Shown here: positions 1 through 7,948 of the stretch, piece after piece | Numbering within the stretch: position 1 is the first letter of the stretch | How the letters are laid out: each line of letters starts with the position of its first letter | From: Alteromonas sp. LOR | GTDB lineage: Bacteria; Pseudomonadota; Gammaproteobacteria; Enterobacterales; Alteromonadaceae | Assembly (NCBI RefSeq): GCF_000753865.1 | Contig: NZ_JQFW01000015.1 | Span: 1-64,000 of the forward strand | Length of the DNA: 64,000 nucleotides | Direction: 5' to 3' | The notes under the pieces: generated by a model | Seen by the model: the letters and a program-made list of their open reading frames with translations, nothing else | What the model was told of the DNA's origin: nothing | Databases searched by the model: none | Made by a program: the position numbers and the translations under genes

Positions 1-28
1 AACTTAAATGCTCTGTGATGTTTGGACA

Positions 29-71
29 TAAAAAGACCCCCAGTAATTGGATAGTCCAACTATTGGGGGTC
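29..71 (-). terminator. Rho-independent terminator of nhaC
   Basis: An inverted repeat pairs GACCCCCA (35-42) with TTGGGGGTC (63-71), extended inward through TTGGA/TCCAA. Read on the minus strand the hairpin is followed by a short T-run (the A-run at 31-34). It lies 54 bases past the nhaC stop and points in its direction. Confidence 0.75.
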
Positions 72-125
72 ACTTCAACCCTCGCTTTTTTATTTTCCCT
101 AAATACTTTAAACAGCAAAGAACAA

Positions 126-1613
126 TCACTCGGTCACTGGCGTTCCGTCATCATTGAACTTGGCAATATCAGCACCTGATGACTCCCACTCTTCACGCTC
201 TTTATCCGATGCCTTCGGTGAAAACATACCGGTATAGGCATAAAATATTCCTATTAATGGCGCTGTCCAACATGCGAAAGCAAGAGGTATGTAGAGTAGG
301 TTTTGCAAGTTATCACCGGAGATGCCAAGTCCTAATGCAGAGATAACAAAAGCGCCTCCGGCATTCCACGGAATGAGTGGAGACATTAGCGTACCGCCCT
401 CTTCTATACCTCGGGAAAGATTAAGCGTTGAATACCCCATGCCGCGATAAACAGGAGAATACATACGTCCTGGTAGGGCAACAGATAAGTACGGGTCACC
501 GGCAACAAGATTCGTTGCAAACGCAGTTCCTACGGCTGCAACTTGAGTACCTGCGAATGTTTTTGCTTTACTTTTGATAGCGTTGATAATGCTTCTCAAA
601 CAGCCTGTAGTCTCAAGCGCACCACCAAAACCTAGGGCAATAAGTACTAGCGAAATGGTCCACATCATCGACTGAATGCCGCCGCGATTAAGCAATGTAT
701 CTATTTCGCTTATATTAGTTTGAATGGAATAACCGTTATTCGCATAGTCAAACACGGCCTGAAGTGACTGCCCTTGTGTAACCATTGCAAACGCGCCGCC
801 AACAACTACGCCTGCAAACAGCGAAGGCAAAGGTGGGAATTTCTTCAATGCCAATACCATCACGACTAAAGCAGGCAATAACGCCCATGCAGATATGTAG
901 AAGTTATCTTCTAAAGCGGTCGTAATGCCTTCAATTTTTTCAAACGACACACTTTGCGTATCGATAACAAAAAAACCAACGCCAATATAGATTAACAGCG
1001 CAATAACCATGGCCGGTATAGTTGTGGCCATCATGTTTTGTATGTGTGAAAAGACGTCGGTGCCTGTCACCGCTGGTGCTAGGTTAGTCGTGTCAGAAAG
1101 CGGCGATACTTTATCACCGAAAAATGCGCCAGAAACAACAGCGCCTGCCGTCCAATACATGGGAATGTCAAACCCCTCGCCTATGCCCATCAGGGCCAAA
1201 CCAACGGTTCCGACACTTCCCCAACTAGTGCCTAAAGACACTGACACCACGGCGCAAATGACCATGCCAGCGGCGAGAAATATCTCTGGCGATAAGGTTT
1301 TTAAGCCGTAATAGATAATGGTGGGAACTGTGCCGCTGGCAATCCAAATACCGATGATCATGCCCACCGTTATGAGCACGCTTACCGATGGCAGCGCAAC
1401 ATGGATAACTTTAAAAATACCGGCGCGAATATCTTCCCACGACAGTCCAAGGTAAACACCTACAAAACTTGCAAGGGCTAAACCTATCGCTAGGGGGATA
1501 TGAGGCTCGAAAACGCCAAAGTAGAAAATCTGTGTTCCCAAGATTATCAGCGTTAACACAACAGGTGTTAACGCCAGCAAAAGCCCGGGCGTAGTTTGCT
1601 GTTCATCTTTCAT
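126..1613 (-). CDS. nhaC: Na+/H+ antiporter, NhaC family
   Basis: This is a polytopic inner-membrane protein of 495 residues with roughly a dozen hydrophobic segments, the usual size for NhaC antiporters, which exchange sodium for protons in pH and salt homeostasis. Gly/Ser-rich membrane loops such as SLGTSWGSVGTVG (about 127-139) and GDKVSPLSDTTNLAPAVTGTD (about 166-186) match the conserved NhaC core. The start ATG follows an AAAGATGAAC context just upstream of a divergent intergenic region. The gene stands alone, is divergent from the HD-GYP gene, and has its own terminator. A substrate other than sodium cannot be excluded. Confidence 0.88.
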   Translation of the reverse strand: MKDEQQTTPGLLLALTPVVLTLIILGTQIFYFGVFEPHIPLAIGLALASFVGVYLGLSWEDIRAGIFKVIHVALPSVSVLITVGMIIGIWIASGTVPTIIYYGLKTLSPEIFLAAGMVICAVVSVSLGTSWGSVGTVGLALMGIGEGFDIPMYWTAGAVVSGAFFGDKVSPLSDTTNLAPAVTGTDVFSHIQNMMATTIPAMVIALLIYIGVGFFVIDTQSVSFEKIEGITTALEDNFYISAWALLPALVVMVLALKKFPPLPSLFAGVVVGGAFAMVTQGQSLQAVFDYANNGYSIQTNISEIDTLLNRGGIQSMMWTISLVLIALGFGGALETTGCLRSIINAIKSKAKTFAGTQVAAVGTAFATNLVAGDPYLSVALPGRMYSPVYRGMGYSTLNLSRGIEEGGTLMSPLIPWNAGGAFVISALGLGISGDNLQNLLYIPLAFACWTAPLIGIFYAYTGMFSPKASDKEREEWESSGADIAKFNDDGTPVTE

Positions 1614-2000
1614 AGGACATCCTTATACTAGAGCACTGATATAGACAATCAGACCCTATGCTGTGAATAGCGATCTAGATATAAAAAGTACTTCGCTAGA
1701 TATGAAAAGCGCTATTACAAGAGTTAATTATTTATTAATTGTGCAGGTTTACTACGCTACTTTACGTGTAAAAGATCGAATGCATGGAGAATGACAGTGG
1801 TTATGCAAGGGCTTGGTCACGGGTTTGGGCATATATTTAAACGTTACGTTTGGTTTCATTTTTCAATGAAAACCACTGTAAGTACAAGAAGTCGACTTTT
1901 ACGGTTATTAAAAATAATATTCCTCATTATTGGCATATCATCACACATAACCCTATGCTAATTTAACGAGCCTAAAACAATGCAGTAAACGGACAATGAA
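1614..2000. other. Divergent intergenic region nhaC / HD-GYP gene
   Basis: These 387 bases separate two divergently transcribed genes and must hold both promoters. The centre is AT-rich (TTAATTATTTATTAATT at about 1725-1741). I see no convincing sigma-70 pair, riboswitch or small gene. Confidence 0.5.
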
Positions 2001-3287
2001 ATGCTAGAACAGGTGCCTATTAATGAGCTTAAACCAGGAATGTACGTTACACAGGTTCTAGAGCAATCTGGTACGCTTCATATGCGCTCCCAGGGCATTG
2101 TTAAATCTCAAAGCATTGTGGATACATTGAAGAAGAAAGGCATCTTACTTCTCGAAGTTGATATTGCTAAGTCAAAACATCAACGCAATGAAGAAACACA
2201 AGTTGATGCTCTGGTAAATGATAGCTCGGCACATGATAGCTCGGTAAATAATAGCCCGGCCCATAAAGGCACGGCACATGAAGAGCAAGCGCCGACCAAG
2301 GAGCTCTCAGCTTCTGAGTCAAAAGCTCATAAGTCAAACCCCCTAGACAATGCCTCTATCAACAAAGCTAACGACTTATATGAAAATGCACTGTCTATTC
2401 AAAGTAAGTTTGTAAAGGCGTTAAATCAAGAAGCCGTGACTGACTTATCGCCTATGACGTCGCTATCGCACAGTCTCATCGAAAGTGTATTTGATAACGA
2501 AGACGCCTTAAGTTGCCTCACCCTCATTAAAGATACTGACAACTACCTGCTAGAACACTCGATAAACTGCTCAGTGTTGACCGGAATATTTTGCAAATTC
2601 TTAGGATACGACAGAGACAGTATTGAACAAGCAAGTCTTGGGGCATTGCTTATGGATACGGGCATGTCGTCAATACCTGCTGACATTCGAAGGCCTACTG
2701 CAGCCCTATCTGAAGACGATCTCGCGGTTTTGAAAACCCACGTAGAAATTGGTGTTACCCTAGTAGAGCAATGCGGAGATATTCCCGATTTATCTTTGCA
2801 GGTTATTGAACAACATCAAGAGAGAGTAGACGGCTGTGGTTATCCCGACGGGCTTTGTAACGACGAAATATCAGAGTTTGCTCGAATAGCCGCCATTGTT
2901 GATACCTATGACGAGTTAACATCTCATCACCCGTCACAGCCAAGTCTCACGCCTATGCAAGCGCTCAAACGCTTATCAGAATCATCTGGCCTAGATCAAA
3001 CCTTAGTTACCCAGTTCATCCAATGTATTGGCGTACACCCAGTAGGCTCTTTGGTTAAATTAAAAAGCGGCAAGTTAGGCATTGTTAGTAAAATTAATCC
3101 TAAAGATCCAGTAAGCCCTCATGTGATGACGTTTTACAGCGTGACATCGAACCACTTTAATGAAATTAAAAAAATTGACCTTAGTCATTATAACGATGAA
3201 GTGGTGTCTGGCGTTCGTCCGGAAGAATTCAGAATAAACCTGCCGAAGTTTTTCAAGGAAGTGTTTGTTCATCAAGCCCCACACTAA
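2001..3287 (+). CDS. DUF3391 / degenerate HD-GYP domain protein
   Basis: The protein has an N-terminal DUF3391-like domain (about 1-60, LKPGMYV motif), a repeat-rich linker (about 70-115) and a C-terminal HD-GYP domain (about 180-345), the family that hydrolyses c-di-GMP. The GYP signature is clear (ERVDGCGYP, about 274-282), as is DTYDELTS. However the HD pair is M218-D219 (canonical HD), the following Lys is M222, and HHE is H272-Q273-E274. Three usual metal or catalytic positions are therefore changed, so I infer weak or no phosphodiesterase activity and a possible c-di-GMP sensing or scaffold role. The linker contains five 15-bp repeats (2214-2288). The gene converges on gspB, whose product shares the N-terminal domain. 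Confidence 0.85.
   Translation: MLEQVPINELKPGMYVTQVLEQSGTLHMRSQGIVKSQSIVDTLKKKGILLLEVDIAKSKHQRNEETQVDALVNDSSAHDSSVNNSPAHKGTAHEEQAPTKELSASESKAHKSNPLDNASINKANDLYENALSIQSKFVKALNQEAVTDLSPMTSLSHSLIESVFDNEDALSCLTLIKDTDNYLLEHSINCSVLTGIFCKFLGYDRDSIEQASLGALLMDTGMSSIPADIRRPTAALSEDDLAVLKTHVEIGVTLVEQCGDIPDLSLQVIEQHQERVDGCGYPDGLCNDEISEFARIAAIVDTYDELTSHHPSQPSLTPMQALKRLSESSGLDQTLVTQFIQCIGVHPVGSLVKLKSGKLGIVSKINPKDPVSPHVMTFYSVTSNHFNEIKKIDLSHYNDEVVSGVRPEEFRINLPKFFKEVFVHQAPH
2214..2288. repeat. Five in-frame 15-bp tandem repeats in HD-GYP linker
   Basis: Units at 2214, 2229, 2244, 2259 and 2274 alternate GTAAATGATAGCTCG-like and GCACATGATAGCTCG-like versions. They encode five-residue units VNDSS, AHDSS, VNNSP, AHKGT and AHEEQ between the two domains. 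Confidence 0.85.
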
Positions 3288-3332
3288 TCGATAGCCGATT
3301 ACCGACAACCGGGGCTTGGTTCATCTTACACG

Positions 3333-4631
3333 CTACCAGTCAGTAAGCGCTGCCATGGTAAATATTTCATCTTCAAAGGCTAACACCACCCGCTGAGCTT
3401 CAATGTTTACAATTTGGACTTTGTCGGCAATCCAGTCGCCTTCTGAAAGCTGACGACCATTTACCCTAACCCACCTATCTCGCGGTTGAGACGCGTACAT
3501 ATGGGCACTGAAATTCATTGTAGGCAGCCGAGTTAATAACCTTACCGGTAATTGGTCTACCCGCAGTGTATCGTCACGTACCGTTACCTTTGTCTCAGGC
3601 TCTCTCGCTGAACCCGGTGATTTGTCATCAAGTGCTTCAACGGCAGCGTTAAATCGCGCCATTAGCTCTGGAGAAACCTCAATATTGTTAGCGTTATTTG
3701 CCTCGTTAAGCACTTTCCCTTCGTACTCGTCGGTAGAGCCCTGCTCACCCGTAATATTTTGCCCTGTGCTCCCCTGCCCCGTGCTTTCCTGCCCCGTGCT
3801 TTCCTGATTGCCAGCTCTGCCAATTTCAGAATTAGCGCTTCCAGAATTAGCGCCCTCAAAATTAGTGCCTGGCCCTGAATTGCGAGCATTATTGTCAAAG
3901 CCATCTGACGCCATTTGATTATTCGACGGCTGCGATGCATTGTTGTTCATCACATTCTGCGCATTATCTCGCGTATTACCAACGTATTGTTGTTGCGCTG
4001 ACTGCTGACCTGGCTGTTGTGATGTCTGTTGCGCTGGCGTTGAATTATTCCCTGTATTAGTAGATAAAGTTTGCTCACCGCCAATGCCGTTTTCATTCGG
4101 CGCTGCATTTGTACTGGTATTCGAAGGCGTATTTGCTGCCGTATCAATATTGCCTGCTGATGTTGAGGTGTCGGTAGAAATTGATGAGGCTAACGCCGGC
4201 CACCAATTATTCTTAGTCGCTGCGGTAAAGCCTAGTGCCAGTCCCCCCATAATCACAACAGCAAAAACAAAAGCTTGCTTTGCATAAAGTGAAAACGACG
4301 ACGGAAGGCCTTCAACAGTAGGCAAAAATAAACTGCGATTGAATTGGTCATTCAACGATTTATCGAAACGCGCCGACGTATCGTGCTGGCCCCGCAATAA
4401 TGCCTGCGTTTGCGTGCGATGGTGAGTTGAAGTGGGAGTTGGAGGTGCAACTTCAACCGTTTGTTCAGGGTCAATTTCAAGTTCTTGCACTCCCATTTCT
4501 GAGAGGCCTTGCACCATAGCATCGCTCGATACTAATCCGGATTTGCGTATTTTAACTGGCCCGTTTTGCTTGGTAATTTGAACTATCACCATGCCTGGCT
4601 GCAAATTTTCGATAGCAACAATACTAGACAT
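3333..4631 (-). CDS. gspB: Type II secretion assembly protein GspB, with DUF3391-like N-terminus
   Basis: The C-terminal ~70 residues (LLTRLPTMNFSAHMYAS..., RWVRVNGRQLSEGDWIADKV) match the periplasmic GspB domain, which works with GspA to place the secretin GspD. A single membrane segment lies at about residues 117-137, followed by a long Gln/Asn/Ser-rich linker. The first ~55 residues (IENLQPGMVIVQITKQNG, then KIRKSGLV) resemble the DUF3391 domain of the neighbouring HD-GYP protein, an unusual cytoplasmic extension for GspB. I chose ATG 4631 because a GGAG sits 6 bases upstream and the gene then overlaps the gspA stop by 8 bases (ATGTCTAG); an ATG at 4655 lacks this. The linker carries two sets of 15-bp repeats. 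Confidence 0.85.
   Translation of the reverse strand: MSSIVAIENLQPGMVIVQITKQNGPVKIRKSGLVSSDAMVQGLSEMGVQELEIDPEQTVEVAPPTPTSTHHRTQTQALLRGQHDTSARFDKSLNDQFNRSLFLPTVEGLPSSFSLYAKQAFVFAVVIMGGLALGFTAATKNNWWPALASSISTDTSTSAGNIDTAANTPSNTSTNAAPNENGIGGEQTLSTNTGNNSTPAQQTSQQPGQQSAQQQYVGNTRDNAQNVMNNNASQPSNNQMASDGFDNNARNSGPGTNFEGANSGSANSEIGRAGNQESTGQESTGQGSTGQNITGEQGSTDEYEGKVLNEANNANNIEVSPELMARFNAAVEALDDKSPGSAREPETKVTVRDDTLRVDQLPVRLLTRLPTMNFSAHMYASQPRDRWVRVNGRQLSEGDWIADKVQIVNIEAQRVVLAFEDEIFTMAALTDW
3745..3869. repeat. Two 15-bp tandem arrays in gspB linker
   Basis: Array one has units at 3745, 3760, 3775 and 3790 (TGCCCCGTGCTTTCC type; the last two are identical) and encodes Gln-Glu-Ser-Thr-Gly units. Array two has units at 3825, 3840 and 3855 (TCCAGAATTAGCGCC type) and encodes Ala-Asn-Ser-Gly-Ser-like units. 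Both are in frame and lie in the periplasmic linker of GspB. Confidence 0.85.
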
Positions 4632-5535
4632 ACAAACTCCCAATGGCATACCCACACACTAACGCTAGTACAAACGTACCCGCCAAGTACCACCGGTTTT
4701 GGCCCTGCACTCTTTGGCTTACTACATCTTCACCCAAAATCTGTTCTGCCGCTGCGAGAAAAATGGGCTTTTTCACCACCGCATGTTGCTTAGTAAATGA
4801 GAGGGTTAACGCCCTATCACATAGCAAATTAATAACCCGAGGAATTCCCCCCGTTATTTGGTGTACTGCACGCAAGGTACCCTTGCTGAAAATACTGATA
4901 TCGCCATCTGCCACGCTAAGTCGGTGAGCAATGTAAGAACTCACCTCTGGGGCGGTTAGCGGCAGCAGGTGATAACGAGCCGTTATGCGTTGTGCAAGCT
5001 GTCGAAGTTCATTGCGTTTAAGCAATTGCTGTAGCTCAGGCTGACCAATTAACACCACTTTAAGGAGCTTTTCTCGGTTAGTTTCTAAATTGGTTAATAA
5101 GCGCAACTGCTCTAATACCTCAGGCAATAAATGCTGCGCTTCGTCAACCATCAATACGGTATTCATACCCGATTGATGATTTTCGGCGAGTTTAGACAAA
5201 ATGAGGTCAGTGAAATATTTAAGACTGGCTTTATCAGATGAATATGAAAGCCCTAACTCGTCACACACGGTGGCCAAGAGCTCTAAGGCTGATAACGTGG
5301 GGTTTAAAATCATCGCTACCTGAGTGTTATCCGGCAGCTGTTGAAGTAATTTTCGCGAAACCGTTGTTTTGCCTGTTCCAACCTCCCCAGTTAGCATTAC
5401 AAAACCTCCGCTTTCCCTTAAGCCGAAGGTTAAGTGTGCTAGAGCCTCTTTGTGTCGTGGGCTCATGTAAAGATAGTCGGGGTTTGGCGCTATGGAGAAC
5501 GGGTTGTCGTTTAACCCGAAGTAATTCAAGTACAT
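4624..5535 (-). CDS. gspA: General secretion pathway ATPase GspA (ExeA-type, short form)
   Basis: This AAA+ ATPase has Walker A GEVGTGKTT (50-58) and Walker B VLMVDEAQ (127-134), with the N-terminal FGLNDNPFSIAPNP signature of ExeA/GspA proteins. A single C-terminal membrane segment (about 280-300) would anchor it in the inner membrane, where the GspA/GspB pair uses ATP to help assemble the type II secretin. At 303 residues it lacks the periplasmic peptidoglycan-binding region of long ExeA proteins such as that of Aeromonas. It is the first gene of a two-gene operon and its last 8 bases overlap gspB. The rest of the secretion system is not in this window. Confidence 0.87.
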   Translation of the reverse strand: MYLNYFGLNDNPFSIAPNPDYLYMSPRHKEALAHLTFGLRESGGFVMLTGEVGTGKTTVSRKLLQQLPDNTQVAMILNPTLSALELLATVCDELGLSYSSDKASLKYFTDLILSKLAENHQSGMNTVLMVDEAQHLLPEVLEQLRLLTNLETNREKLLKVVLIGQPELQQLLKRNELRQLAQRITARYHLLPLTAPEVSSYIAHRLSVADGDISIFSKGTLRAVHQITGGIPRVINLLCDRALTLSFTKQHAVVKKPIFLAAAEQILGEDVVSQRVQGQNRWYLAGTFVLALVCGYAIGSLYV

Positions 5536-5681
5536 GGTTTTCGCTAATTTATCGTAAAAACGATGATTAAACTACCAGAGCATGACGGTAAGTAAAAGCG
5601 CCATAGCACGCAGTAACAAATTTAATTGTAACATTGGTATACTCATCATTATTACCCTTACTTTTTGAAGAGCGAGAATAC

Positions 5682-6995
5682 ATGCAAGTTTACTTGGTTG
5701 GCGGTGCCGTTAGAGACACGTTGTTAGGAAGGCCCGTTACCGAACGCGATTACGTGGTAGTAGGAGCAACCCCTAACGACATGCTCGCAAAGGGCTTTAC
5801 ACAAGTAGGAAAAGACTTCCCTGTATTCCTTCACCCTCGCACTAATGAAGAATATGCCCTAGCTCGCACAGAAAGAAAATCTGGGGCTGGTTACACGGGC
5901 TTTATTTGCGATGCATCATCTGAAGTGACTCTTGAAGAAGATTTACGACGTCGCGACCTCACCGTTAACGCCATGGCGCAAGATGATTCGGGCAATATTA
6001 TCGACCCTTATAACGGAAAAGCTGATTTAGAAAAAAGGTGCTTGCGCCATGTTTCTCAAGCATTTAGCGAAGATCCATTGCGGGTGTTTCGCGCGGCCCG
6101 CTTTGCGGCTAGGTATGCCTACTTAGGTTTTTACATTGCCGAAGACACCATCGCCCTTATGACATCGATGGCAGAAAGTGGTGAATTAAAAGCACTAAGT
6201 GCAGAGCGCGTATGGCAAGAGACTAAGCGCAGCCTTTTAGAGCAATCTCCCGAAGTGTATTTTTCAACGTTAGCAAAAAGCAAAGCGTTGCCAAGCTGGT
6301 TTATGGAACTCACTGACTTCATCGACGAAGCAATAGTGTTACTAATTAAATCAGTAGCCGCCACTAGCAGAAACGGCAGTAGGAGCAACGGCAGTAGCAG
6401 CGATGGCAGTAGCAGCAACGGCGACAGCAGCAGTGACGGAGACGTTATTATCGATAGTAAGGCGGATGAAAACGTCAGCGCTGATAAAAAAGAACACGAT
6501 GATACCCAAATATTAATTACTCGGTTTACCTCACTTTGCATATTGTTAGATGAGCAACAAGCAGCGGCGCTGTGTAAACGCCTAAGGGTGCCAAACCAAG
6601 TAAGCGAGATTGTTGTGCTGGCCTGTAAATTTAAAACCTTATTGCTAGGCAATGGTATTGGCCCTGCGACAAGCCATAGAGCAAGCTTTACTGAAACCAG
6701 CATAACCTCTGATGCCCTGATCACTGTTTTCAACGCAGCGGACGCGTGGCGACGACCTGAGCGCTTTGAACGATTACTTTTTGCCATCGGTCCGGCGGCA
6801 GAGGCAAGAGAAGTAAAATGGTCAGCCACGCACGGCCTAATTAATAAGGCCTTAGCCGCAGCGAACCAGGTTAATGTTAAAGACATTATTGCCAATGGGC
6901 ACAAAGGCGCAGCAATAAAAGAAGCGTTAGATAAAGAAAAGCTGCAGGCCATAGGCCATGCTATCGAGTCAGGGCAGGTCGAAGGCGCTAAGTAA
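5682..6995 (+). CDS. cca: tRNA nucleotidyltransferase (CCA-adding enzyme), HD site lost
   Basis: The N-terminal catalytic head is intact: GGAVRD (7-12), ERD (21-23, canonical DxD), [11 protein letters not shown] and the [17 protein letters not shown] neck. It adds CCA to tRNA 3' ends. I start it at ATG 5682, which aligns with E. coli Cca; the open frame begins 48 bases earlier without support. The E. coli-type HD phosphohydrolase region is missing. In its place lies a Ser/Gly/Asn/Asp insert (about 228-280) built of 15-bp repeats, and the aligned RFATLCHDLGK segment reads [11 protein letters not shown], so HD is I287-L288. Loss of 2',3'-cyclic phosphodiesterase and phosphatase activity is therefore expected. 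Total length is 437 residues. Confidence 0.92.
   Translation: MQVYLVGGAVRDTLLGRPVTERDYVVVGATPNDMLAKGFTQVGKDFPVFLHPRTNEEYALARTERKSGAGYTGFICDASSEVTLEEDLRRRDLTVNAMAQDDSGNIIDPYNGKADLEKRCLRHVSQAFSEDPLRVFRAARFAARYAYLGFYIAEDTIALMTSMAESGELKALSAERVWQETKRSLLEQSPEVYFSTLAKSKALPSWFMELTDFIDEAIVLLIKSVAATSRNGSRSNGSSSDGSSSNGDSSSDGDVIIDSKADENVSADKKEHDDTQILITRFTSLCILLDEQQAAALCKRLRVPNQVSEIVVLACKFKTLLLGNGIGPATSHRASFTETSITSDALITVFNAADAWRRPERFERLLFAIGPAAEAREVKWSATHGLINKALAAANQVNVKDIIANGHKGAAIKEALDKEKLQAIGHAIESGQVEGAK
6375..6434. repeat. Four in-frame 15-bp repeats in cca
   Basis: Units at 6375, 6390, 6405 and 6420 follow the pattern GGCAGTAGCAGCAAC and encode [15 protein letters not shown] and GDSSS (residues 232-251). 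They occupy the place of the HD domain of E. coli-type Cca. Confidence 0.88.
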
Positions 6996-7051
6996 GTCAT
7001 TACATACAGCAAAGCTTATGTATTCTTTTCAAACCGCAAGAAAGTTCTGCC

Positions 7052-7084
7052 GTACAGCTTTTAATCGACGATTAAAAGCTGTAC
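7052..7084. repeat. 33-bp near-perfect palindrome
   Basis: GTACAGCTTTTAATCG (7052-7067) and its exact reverse complement (7069-7084) flank one base. It sits between cca and the outer-membrane barrel gene, about 190 bases before the latter's start. No T-run follows, and a one-base centre fits a protein-binding or cruciform site better than a terminator. Confidence 0.8.
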
Positions 7085-7269
7085 AACTCCGGTCAAAATC
7101 CTTTGTAAACTGTGAAACTCTTTCACGGTTTTTCCCTCTTTTCTGTGAAATTTACGCTGGCATACCAATTGAATAGCTAATCACATCAACCGTGAACAAT
7201 TACAGCTTCACGTTGAACTTCCCTAAGGGAAGCTAATGGAAAGTTATAAATTGAAAAGAGGATGTCATT

Positions 7270-7857
7270 ATGAAAAAAACACTTACAACACTTGCAGGAA
7301 TCGCAGCACTTTCATCGCTAACATCATTTGGTGCCCATGCGCAATCAAACGATATCACCGCTGACGACAGTGGTTTTTATGTAGGTGGTAACTACGGATA
7401 CCTTCGTGTAGAAGGTGAAGACGACTTTGATGACGACAAAGATGTATGGCAAGGATTGCTAGGTTATAAATTTAACGAGTACGTTGCATTAGAAGGTAGC
7501 TTCATCGATTTCGGTGACTACGGCACCGACTTAGCTGGCGGAAATACCGATGGGTATACGGCAGCAATTAAAGGTATTCTTCCGCTAACAGACCGTTTCT
7601 CACTCTATGCAAAAGCAGGTCAACTGTGGTCAGAAACTGAGTACAATCTAGGCGGCATATCGAATGAATCCGACGATGAAAGCCTTTTCGTTGGCGCAGG
7701 TTTAAGTTACGCCATTACCGCTAACTTCCTAGTGAACGCGGAATACACGGTGTACGATGCTGAACTAGACGCGGAAGAAGCCGTTGACGATATCGACGAC
7801 ACTAATTTTGAAACCGATTTAAAACAAGCGAGTATTGGTGTTGAATATCGCTTCTAA
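7270..7857 (+). CDS. Outer-membrane beta-barrel protein (OmpA-like/OmpW-like porin family)
   Basis: A 195-residue secreted protein with a signal peptide (about 1-25, cleavage near AHA-Q). The mature part alternates hydrophobic and polar residues as in an eight-stranded barrel and ends in aromatic VEYRF, the usual signal for outer-membrane insertion. Motifs such as GFYVGGNYGYLR and VGAGLSYAITANFLVNAEY are typical of the outer-membrane beta-barrel superfamily. Acidic loops (EGEDDFDDDKD and AELDAEEAVDDIDD) may bind cations. A clear AGAGGATG lies upstream of the ATG. It has its own terminator and faces the S46 peptidase gene. The ligand is unknown. Confidence 0.8.
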   Translation: MKKTLTTLAGIAALSSLTSFGAHAQSNDITADDSGFYVGGNYGYLRVEGEDDFDDDKDVWQGLLGYKFNEYVALEGSFIDFGDYGTDLAGGNTDGYTAAIKGILPLTDRFSLYAKAGQLWSETEYNLGGISNESDDESLFVGAGLSYAITANFLVNAEYTVYDAELDAEEAVDDIDDTNFETDLKQASIGVEYRF

Positions 7858-7877
7858 ATAACAATTTTCAAATACTA

Positions 7878-7907
7878 AAAAGCCAGCCTTTAATCAGGCT
7901 GGCTTTT
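7878..7907. terminator. Bidirectional terminator
   Basis: A perfect 12-bp stem (AAAAGCCAGCCT with AGGCTGGCTTTT) and six-base loop are flanked by A- and T-runs. It lies between the convergent barrel and S46 peptidase genes and can serve both. Confidence 0.88.
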
Positions 7908-7948
7908 GTCTTTCAGTTTTTTATCTAACGTCCTTTTACTTAATCTTC

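Noticed and set aside
2214..2288. CRISPR array
   Set aside because: This and the other arrays are contiguous imperfect repeats without spacers, the units are too short, and no cas genes are present.
3662..4147. Minus-strand open frames inside gspB
   Set aside because: They are other-frame readings of the repeat-rich GspB linker, lacking start signals.
6131..7012. Long open frame (293 codons) on the minus strand opposite cca
   Set aside because: It lies wholly inside a well-conserved gene, its protein is a Ser/Leu-rich mirror of the sense codons, and it has no recognisable domain or ribosome-binding site.
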